Program-made: the position numbers and the translations under genes
Assembly (NCBI GenBank): GCA_014238345.1
Contig: JABABF010000106.1
Location: 1 to 9,091, forward strand
Source of the DNA: Gammaproteobacteria bacterium
GTDB taxonomy: Bacteria > Pseudomonadota > Gammaproteobacteria > JABABF01
Length of the DNA: 9,091 nt
Reading direction: 5' to 3'
In this document: positions 1 to 7,700 of the stretch, in pieces
Layout of the letters: every line of letters starts with the position of its first letter
Numbering within the stretch: position 1 is the stretch's first letter
The notes under the pieces: model-generated
What the model saw: only the letters and a program-made list of their open reading frames with translations
Database searches by the model: none
Told to the model about the DNA's origin: nothing

Positions 1-2
1 CG

Positions 3-1220
3 ACCAACACATTGACAGTGAGTCTGTCGGGGGTGGCAGACGGCGCGACGGTGACATTGATAGTGACAGATGGCGCACTGTCCGGCGCAGTGGATGTGGC
101 CATTGATGTCGTCGGCTCCCAGCTGACCTTGTTGCCGGAGTTTTCCTCAACAGTCCTGACTGCGAGTAGCGCGGCAGGTGGTGCAGCTCTCAACTATTCC
201 TTGTACCTAGCCAATGCATTAGGAGATATTGATCGTGATCTGGACTTCAGCCAAGTGACAGCTGATCTGTTGGATGTGGTGGTGGATCGTGGTCGCCTAG
301 TCGCTCCGGTAGTGTTTAGGCCCAGCTCGAATGCACAGCATATCGGCGCGTTGTCAATACGTTATTGGCCGGAGAGCGATCGCTCCACTTTCGACTTGAC
401 GGTTGATCTGAGCCCATTCTCCTACGATGCGGCAGTCATCACTGCTCCGGTCATCAATGTCTTGGCCGAGCGTTTGGTCGCCGCTGTGGTGATGGTGTCA
501 ACCCGTAGTGACGATATCCATATAGAGCATGATCGTGGCGAGGAGTTGACCCTATTGGTTCAGGCTGTAGGCGGCGAAGCCAACTGTGATCTGGAGATGG
601 CGACGTTCCCCTGTGTATTAGAGGTGGATGGCAGTTATGCATTTGCATGGTCCTATGACAGCACGGCCTCAAGCAATGTAGCTCAGGTGTATCTGCAGGG
701 TGGTAGCAGTGTGATTCCACTGGGAGTTGGGCTGGCAGATGTCGTGCTGGATGCGACGGCGACTCTGGCGGTGACCACGGAGCTGATCGGCACCATTGCC
801 ATCTCGGTACAGGCAATTGGCTCCGACCTAGCTGCAACCCTAGTCTTATTACAGCTGCGCTTTGATGTTGATTTTGACATTTATGGCAGTAGTGCTGAGA
901 ATGCTATGGACGGTGAGATCCTGCTACGTTATTTCACCCTGCCAGAGTTCTTGCTGAATACATTGCCAGAGCTGTTGGTGCTCGACCTGCCTGTAACGCA
1001 GACTATTGATGTAACCACTGTGCTACAACGGTTACAAGAAGTGCACCCCTTTGTTGATGTAAGCCATGATGGGGAGTCGTCTGCAGACGATGCCTTGCTG
1101 ATCGCTCGCTTCACAGAGTTCAGTGAAGAGCAGTTGCGGCAACATCCAGAATGGGCACTCCTAGGCTTGCCCTATTTGCAACTCGAAGAGGTGATGCCGC
1201 GTCTACACGCGATCTATTGA
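3..1220 (+). CDS. Large secreted beta-sandwich protein with C-terminal dockerin/EF-hand-like pair (5' end missing)
   Basis: The frame is open to the left edge, and the first codons (T-N-T-L-T-V-S-L-S-G) read as the middle of a beta-rich protein, so the TTG at 12 is probably not the real start. The visible 405 residues are rich in Val, Thr, Ser, Ala and Asp, with alternating hydrophobic strands typical of Ig/cadherin-like extracellular domains; I cannot name the domain family. The last third changes character: two Asp-rich loops, each followed by a Leu-rich helix ending L-L-R-Y-F or L-I-A-R-F, resemble the paired dockerin-type repeats found at the end of many marine gammaproteobacterial exoproteins. 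The protein ends in a predicted helix, not an anchor or an LPXTG-like tail. A secreted or surface location and calcium binding are inferred. The next gene is the giant exoprotein, on the same strand after a gap of about 490 bases, so the two may form one surface locus. The coding call is firm; the function is not. Confidence 0.85.
   Translation, partial: TNTLTVSLSGVADGATVTLIVTDGALSGAVDVAIDVVGSQLTLLPEFSSTVLTASSAAGGAALNYSLYLANALGDIDRDLDFSQVTADLLDVVVDRGRLVAPVVFRPSSNAQHIGALSIRYWPESDRSTFDLTVDLSPFSYDAAVITAPVINVLAERLVAAVVMVSTRSDDIHIEHDRGEELTLLVQAVGGEANCDLEMATFPCVLEVDGSYAFAWSYDSTASSNVAQVYLQGGSSVIPLGVGLADVVLDATATLAVTTELIGTIAISVQAIGSDLAATLVLLQLRFDVDFDIYGSSAENAMDGEILLRYFTLPEFLLNTLPELLVLDLPVTQTIDVTTVLQRLQEVHPFVDVSHDGESSADDALLIARFTEFSEEQLRQHPEWALLGLPYLQLEEVMPRLHAIY
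864..1112 (+). other. Dockerin/EF-hand-like repeat pair within the first protein
   Basis: The first loop (876-911) reads D-I-Y-G-S-S-A-E-N-A-M-D and runs into G-E-I-L-L-R-Y-F. The second (1056-1091) reads D-V-S-H-D-G-E-S-S-A-D-D and runs into A-L-L-I-A-R-F. The second keeps the D1/S3/D5/D12 ligand pattern of a dockerin calcium loop. The first has lost the acidic residues at positions 3 and 5 (Tyr and Ser) and is probably a weak or non-binding copy. A helix of about 25 residues separates them, as in dockerin-type modules. Family assignment is by pattern only. Confidence 0.55.
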
Positions 1221-1246
1221 TCAATCTCCTCGTGTTGTTGGGGTGA

Positions 1247-1632
1247 TGCCCATTTGGTTGCGCCATCGTGTACAGAATGGTGTCGGGGGCAACTGTAGAA
1301 GATACAGATGCTGTGACCACTGGCCATTACGATGTCCTTATCTTCCCAGTGGCTAGTAGTAGGCAATTTCCCCACGCCATAGTCGCATTGGTGGATGAGG
1401 AGAGGGTGAATACTTGCCTCTCGTAGTTGACAGCATAGCCGTCAATGGGTTATTCTGATGCAATCCAGATGCATTGGAATACCAGCGGACTAGAGATCAG
1501 ACTTGCATTGCATCGCGCAATGTCAGTGGCCTTGGCATGCTAGAGCCTCAACTCGTACTTGATTCGTATGGCGTTACCGCCTACGAGAGTTACAGATATG
1601 GGATGGGGATGAGCAGCAGCCTTGGATATTGA
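1247..1632 (+). pseudogene. Possible decayed coding sequence (one frameshift, one stop)
   Basis: Frame A is open from 1247 to the stop at 1424-1426; from its ATG at 1277 it includes the stretch G-H-Y-D-V-L-I-F-P-V followed by H-A-I-V-A-L-V-D-E-E. A second frame opens at 1399 and continues smoothly as G-E-Y-L-P-L-V-V-D-S-I-A-V-N-G-L-F to a TGA at 1456. The same frame then runs open to the TGA at 1630-1632 and includes the stretch L-E-P-Q-L-V-L-D-S-Y-G-V-T-A-Y. Joined, this is about 125 codons with one frameshift near 1399-1426 and one nonsense codon. Composition is protein-like, with hydrophobic/acidic alternation and many Tyr and Gly, similar to the flanking exoproteins. The D-S-I-A element and spaced Cys faintly recall the choice-of-anchor-U region of the next gene. 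No ribosome site is seen. Open stretches of this size can arise by chance, so this is a hypothesis only. Confidence 0.25.
1427..1456 (+). promoter_or_regulatory. Candidate sigma-70 promoter upstream of the giant exoprotein gene
   Basis: A perfect -35 box TTGACA (1427-1432) is followed after 18 bases by TATTCT (1451-1456), which matches 4 of 6 bases of the -10 consensus. Transcription would start near 1463 and give a 5' leader of about 250 bases before the GTG at 1712. It is in the right place and orientation, but a single match of this quality can occur by chance. Confidence 0.35.
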
Positions 1633-1699
1633 GCGACGTGATGAGGACGTACTCTGGTCGACAGCATGGTAGGAGATGTATCTATCAAATGAAAATCGC

Positions 1700-1704
1700 A
1701 GGAG
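1700..1704 (+). promoter_or_regulatory. Ribosome binding site that decides the start of the giant exoprotein
   Basis: AGGAG lies 7 bases before GTG 1712, an ideal distance. The in-frame ATG at 1676 also has an AGGAG (1671-1675), but it touches the ATG with no spacer and could not position a ribosome there. The GTG is therefore the preferred start and removes 12 residues from the longest reading. Confidence 0.6.
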
Positions 1705-1711
1705 AAAAGCA

Positions 1712-4700
1712 GTGAAATTGCAAACAATAAGGCAATTCTTACGACGGGGATTTCAGCCATGGCCTTTGCGGCCACAATGGCAGCGGCTCCGAGCCATTGA
1801 GCATGGTATTGAGTCTGGTATGGGGAATGGGCTGCGCGGCTATTTTGCTCAGACGCACCAGTTGCTAATGCGCTCAACCCAGCTAGCAATAGCTGTGATG
1901 GCTGTGCTTGGAGCGGTGACGGTCGCCACTTTGAGTCCTACCACTCTAGCCACTACCTGGCAACAGGAGATTTCCGTGGAAGGTAGTGCTGTGGCTGGTT
2001 CTGAGGTGTTGCCCGGCCTAGCAACCGAGGTTCCTGGTGTTAGTGATTCATCAATTAGAGTATCGCAGGCTACGGTGGTGGAGGACGGTGATTTCACGGT
2101 GCATCTGGGGGTGACCCATGTGTCAGTTGATACGGGAGACGCTACATTGAACACCGGAACCAACAATTTAAATCTTCTGCAGGACTTTAGTCTCGTGGTG
2201 ACATGGTTGGTTCCTCCAAACACGTCTAATAATGCCTCCATCGAATTGGATTGGGATGGCTCAGGTCGTGTAGATGATGCGACTAGTGCTACTGCTCCAG
2301 TCACCTATTCCGACGTTAGGGTGAACCGAGCAGCGCCACCCAACCCAGCACCACTTTGGAATATTACAGATTCATCAGGTTCGCCAGTTAATGTACTTGA
2401 TGGGGGATTGTTTCTTTCTCCTCATATATCTGCATTGTTCAACCTTTCTGGCTCGTCACATGTCAGTGTACCGGGTCAGAGTACGGCCATGTATGAGACA
2501 TCTACGGTTCAGGTGAGCGTAGATGAGGGAGGTACTACTCCGGTGCCGTACGTAGTAACTCGACACACAGTGAGGTTGCAGGGCTCTGCTAATCAATCTG
2601 GGGTATTCGCCTGCGCGCGATGCAGTTTTCCTGACTTGGCGCGTGTGCGTCTGCGGACACAGGGCGATTTGAACACCCTGCCACAGTACGCTCGCACTCT
2701 ATTTTTTACGCAGTATGTGGGTGATGTTATTTCAGAGGACACGAAGCTGTTCTCTAATTTCAGTGATATTCACTCTGTTCAACCTGTGGGTGTAGCCAGC
2801 ACGATGATACGGCAGGAGGGAGTGGTAGTGCTCTCTACGGCAAAACCAGCGCAGGAGGTGGACTTGCAGCTAGTCAGTCGTCAGGAGCCAGTTCAAGTGC
2901 CTAATAGAGCTGTTGGCACATCTGCAATGTTGCTGGCAGTGGTCGATGGTGGTGGCGATGGTTTTGCCACTGAAATTTCCGCCATATCTGTTGATCTGCT
3001 GGCGGTTTCTCGTACTCGCACCATCCCATGGAATGATTTGGCTGACAATGTGTATGGGCAAAATGCACATCAATTTGTGCTTCCGCCATTACGGCTTGAC
3101 TTGCTTGCCTATCCCAATGCTACAGGTGCGAGCAATCTAGGCACAGCTCAGGTTATTGCAACCATGAACTCGCCTAAGATAATAATCTCAGGCAATCCTT
3201 TGGCAGATAGTACATCCGCGGTCTTTTCCTTCTCCTCACCATGGAGCATTGCCGATGGTGAGACGGGGTATTTTGATATTGAGGTCACGCCGACTGGCCA
3301 GCCCGGCTCGCTGTCTAACGGCGATATAGTGGATCAATCGCTCTTTCGCCTAAGCGTTGATAGTGATGCGGCACAGCTGGGTAGTGCCAGTTCCCAATGG
3401 TCGACATCAACAGTGACGATGACGATGTCTCAGATGAATGTGAGTGCGACTCAGACTCGCCTGTCGCTTGAGCCTCTTGATCAGGGGAGCGCCGCGAGTA
3501 CGCTACTTAGTGGGGTGTATCCCAATTATGCGGCGGATATTGAGTTCCACAGTAGTACGATTCCTGCTGTCAGTGCGCTATCCATGCTGTTATATGGTCT
3601 GGATGCCAATAGTCAACTTGATCTCAGCACGAATTTTTCGTCTTATTCGCTACCAGCGGGCTCGTATATAGAGAGCAGTGTTTCAGGGTCTCAAGGCCAT
3701 CGTAGAGAGTTGTACATTACATCTCCAACTGACGGCACTCTCCCACCTATTTCTGTGGGTAATGTAGGGCCATCAAACCTGACCATCTCTATGGATGTGG
3801 TCGGTAGTGAGTTCGATTTCTTGTCGACAGAGGTGCGTGATGCCAGCTCCGTAGTGACTGCTAACGATCAACTGATCAATGGCAACACCTATGCTTTCAC
3901 GGCTCGCTATGACCTGTTTGCGCTTCTCAATCTGTCGGGGGGGGCAAGTCCATCTAAGGTCTATGATCTAAATGCACAGGTCACTAATGTGCGCGTGGAG
4001 GCCGATCTGGTATGCTCTCCTAGCTGTACAGCGCCGTCACAATATGGGGGAGTGAATTACGACGTGCTGTTGCCTGGGGATTCTGGCCGGTCGACGGGGG
4101 CGATAGGCACGGAACTGGTGGTTACAGCAGAGTTCTTTATCCCAGAGTTGAGTGCCGGTGTGTTGACTGCTCCCTTGGAGATAGGAGTCTTCGCTGCTGT
4201 GGATAGTGATCGTTATGGCTCGTCCCGGATTTCAAGCGCTACAGCGATATTTACCGTCAATTCCGACCTGGTGGCTCCGACGGTCTGTGATGGCGATTTG
4301 GATAATACGGCCAGCAATTGTCTGACGGAAGACAGCGCTCAGACGCGTGCCTATTCAGCGGCATTGATGTTCAGCGAGCTTGGCAGTGACCGAGCGCGAG
4401 AAGATCTGCCTGCCACTGCCATCACTTCGGTCGCCAGCTATTGGTTGGCATACCAATCGGGTGTGTGCGATGGTGCCACTGCCCCCTCCAGCGCTGCGAC
4501 ACTTAGCACCGTGCAACTTTCTGGCGATGGTGGCGGTGGGACGATCAATGGCTTGTCCGCAGAGACGGATTATTGTGTCTTCTTGGGGGTGCGAGATGCC
4601 GCTGGTCGCCCAGCCTACAGTAGCCCAGTACAGCTGCAAACCGCCGCTTTTTCTAGAGCCGACAGCGATGGCGATGGGCTGGCAGATGATCTGGAATACG

Positions 4701-7700
4701 ATTTCATGCCCGACGGGGGCTTGGCGGTGTGCACGAACACATCATCCACATCATCCTGCGACATAGATGGCGATGGGCTGTCCGACACCTTGGAGGCTTA
4801 CCTCAACAACAATGCCTATGACATCAACGGAGCCACGGCTAGTAGTGATACAGATGGCGATGGCATCCCCGATGTGGTTGAGGTCGCCTATGGTCGTCTC
4901 GACACAGTTGAGCCTTCGGCTGCGCTACGGTTGCCGACGCAACATGCGCGAGGTGCACTGACAGCGTTCAGCTCTTTCCAAGATGAGACGGGCAACCTAC
5001 TTGGCAGTACTACTAGCGGTGTCTCCGTTGAGGAAGATGCGGTATTGCATGTCAGTAATGGTCGCTACTTAGGTTCAACCTCAACTAGCAGTGTGTTCGA
5101 GGCTGCCAATACGGCTTACTATGTGTCTGGGACGCACTGGTTGTCTTCGCGCAGCGCTGAGAGCATACGGCGTTTGGATATCCTCCCCGTGTTGTCGTTT
5201 GGCGGTAGCATCTCTGCGACATTAGGTGGTCAAGTTTTGCTGTCCATACAGTTGTTGGGGGAACAGCCTACAGATGATGATGTGGTCAATTTTTCCCTCA
5301 GCGGCATAGGTCTGGCAGGGGGGAGCCAGTCCTGGATTGCTTGGGGTAGCTCGGAAACCGTAGTTGCCTTTACTCTTAACGGTACTGATGGGGCAATGGC
5401 CACACTGTCTGCCAACAGCAACGCCCGGGTATCGTTGTGCTCTTTTGGTGTCAACTGCAGTACTTCTTCAGCGCTTAGCGTCAACTATCAACTCCACCAT
5501 GAAATCCAGCGGCGCACCACGTCGATTTATGCGCCAGTTATTCGGATGTGGGTGGGAGGAGTCTCGGTGCGGAGTGTTGCTGACCGCAATCGTAGTGTGA
5601 GTTTCTCCGTATCGGGAAGCTCGGAAAATGATAGTCGCACTTGGCAGCTGAGCCGCTCGGAACTGCTCTCCTCAGTGCCACTAAACTCATCGCAGACATT
5701 CGCTGCTAATGTGTCGTTTACAGTGAGCAGCTCGGAGTTAGCTGGTTCTGGTATCCAAGTGTATACGGTGGCGGCGACTAGTAGCCGCGACGGTACCCTG
5801 CAACGCAGCTTCATAGTAGGTGGTGCCGACAGAGATGGCGATTTGATCCCGGATGCATTTGAAGAGCCGGGCTTGGAAAAGGTCAACTATGTGTTGCCAT
5901 ACAATCAGGCTACGCAATATTTGCAAACAGCGCATATTCAGGCGAGGCTGGGTGACTATGCCGCTCGCCAAACGGCGGTTGCTAGCTATCAGCCTAATAT
6001 TCACACTAATATAGAGGCTCTTGGGCTACCCAATGCGCCGGGCTCTGTTCAGGACAACGTGGTGATGGATGTTGCTTTGCACTGTGGCGACCGAGCGCAT
6101 TGCTTTGGTCAAGGCGATGCTATTCTTTTGACTTTCTCGTTCGACGGACCGATCACCAGCGACAAGGTGTATCGTTATGCTGGCGATTGCTCTGCGGTAT
6201 CCGGAGAGACCGGAGAGAGCTGGTGCGCTTTTGATGACGGCAGTGAGGACTCTTCTGTTGTAGACACTAGTACTGGCACTACTACCGCTACTACTATGGT
6301 TAGTGATTCGATTGCATTTGCAGAGCGTAGCAATCCCTGCCCCGCTCCGGGAAGTTCCGCCTATAAGCCTTATAGTGAGGCTCGTGAAGGCGGTGCTGTG
6401 TTGCAGTGCATGGAGTTGACAATCCGTGACAATGGTGACAATGATGCCGATAAGGCTGAGGGGCAACTCAGTGCGGGTCCGCTAGTTTTGGCGACGGCAT
6501 CTGGCAATCAGGTGGTGGTGTTCCACAACCCAGGTGGTGGCTCTACGACTGGTCTGTGGCTTCTGGCTCTGATTTTGCTCAGTACACTGGCTAGTCGTTT
6601 GCTGGTTGGGCAACCTGCCAACTCATCAGCGGGCTCAATGGGGCAGCAGCTAAGATTAACAAGTAGACCGATGGTGAATGCGGTGAAGGAGGCTCTAAGA
6701 GCGGTGACTAGCAAAACAAGAATGGGGGTTGCCACAACCATGGCTGCAGCTTTGGCCATTGCGGCGTTGGTTACGGTTGTGATGGTATCGCCTGCCACAA
6801 CGTACGCCAATGATTTCAGCGTGGGGGTGTCAGTTGGCCAGAGCCACTTGAAGCCTTCGGTGCGAGATAATGCCCTGTTTGTTGCACACGATAAGGATCC
6901 TGCTTTTCGTGTTGGACTCGAATATCCTCTACCATTTGATTTGCCGCTTTTTGTCACCACAATAGAAGATCTGTGGTTAGAGGGCTACTGGGCTCATCTG
7001 GGAGACGCCGACATCTGTAGTGCCGAGGGCTGTGACGGGGTAGAGCACACAGTGGGTGGCTTGGGTGTCAACTGGTACCCTTATGGTCGGGAGCAACGCT
7101 GGGCACCCTATATATCACTGGGCTGGCGCTATGGCGATGCTGAGTCCAACCGCTGGCGTGTAGCGGTGGAGGATGAGAATGGTGTCTACTGGGCAATAGG
7201 CATGGAGATGGATTTGGCAGGCCGCCGTAATCAAGGCCTGGCGCTTAACATGTTCTATGAGCACTATGATCTCGGAGTGGGTTTTGGTGGTGTCGGACTG
7301 CGCTATCGCTTCAATAGTGGCGCTGATACTGTTGCCGCTGCGCCAAGGCATCGGCCGGAGCGGCGCGAGCGGCCAGCACGGCGTGAGCGCCCCAAAGCTA
7401 CCCAGCGGGAAGAAGTGAAGAAACAACAACCAGCAGCACGGCGGCCTGCGGCGCGCACCCGCACAGTAGCACCGTTACCTGTTTCCCCTTGCCTGCGTCC
7501 AGGCGCATCCGTCTGCGCTTGTCTTGACAGCGTGCGCGGGAATCGGGGTTGGTATGTGCAGGTGGCAGCCTACGCTGGTATAGGGCGAGCCGAAGCGATG
7601 GCGGCTCGTCTGCGTGGCGAGGCGTTGGGTGCCCGGACGCGGGTTGGTGTCGCAGCCGTGGAGCGTCGCGGTGTGACCCTTTACGCAGTTCGGGTGTCAT

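Larger units (their letters stand above)
1221..1675. other. Gap of about 455 bases with no intact gene
   Basis: No ORF of convincing length, RNA gene or clear factor-independent terminator is visible after the stop at 1218-1220. The region holds a 7-bp inverted repeat (CCACTGG 1317-1323 / CCAGTGG 1346-1352) without a T tract. It also holds a candidate sigma-70 promoter near 1427-1456 and two open segments that read like decayed coding sequence, listed separately. Confidence 0.7.

Noticed and set aside
1317..1352. 7-bp inverted repeat CCACTGG/CCAGTGG as a terminator of the first gene
   Set aside because: The 22-base loop is long, no T tract follows, and it lies about 100 bases after the stop and inside an open frame.
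1676..1711. ATG 1676 as start of the giant protein
   Set aside because: Its AGGAG touches the ATG with no spacer, while GTG 1712 has AGGAG at 7 bases. It is kept only as an alternative.
5318..5323. G6 run as a second slippage site
   Set aside because: Six is too short to expect switching, and similar runs are common here.
6026..6466. Long reverse-strand open frames across the giant gene, including this 146-codon one
   Set aside because: They are antisense to well-supported domains, have low-complexity composition and no ribosome sites.
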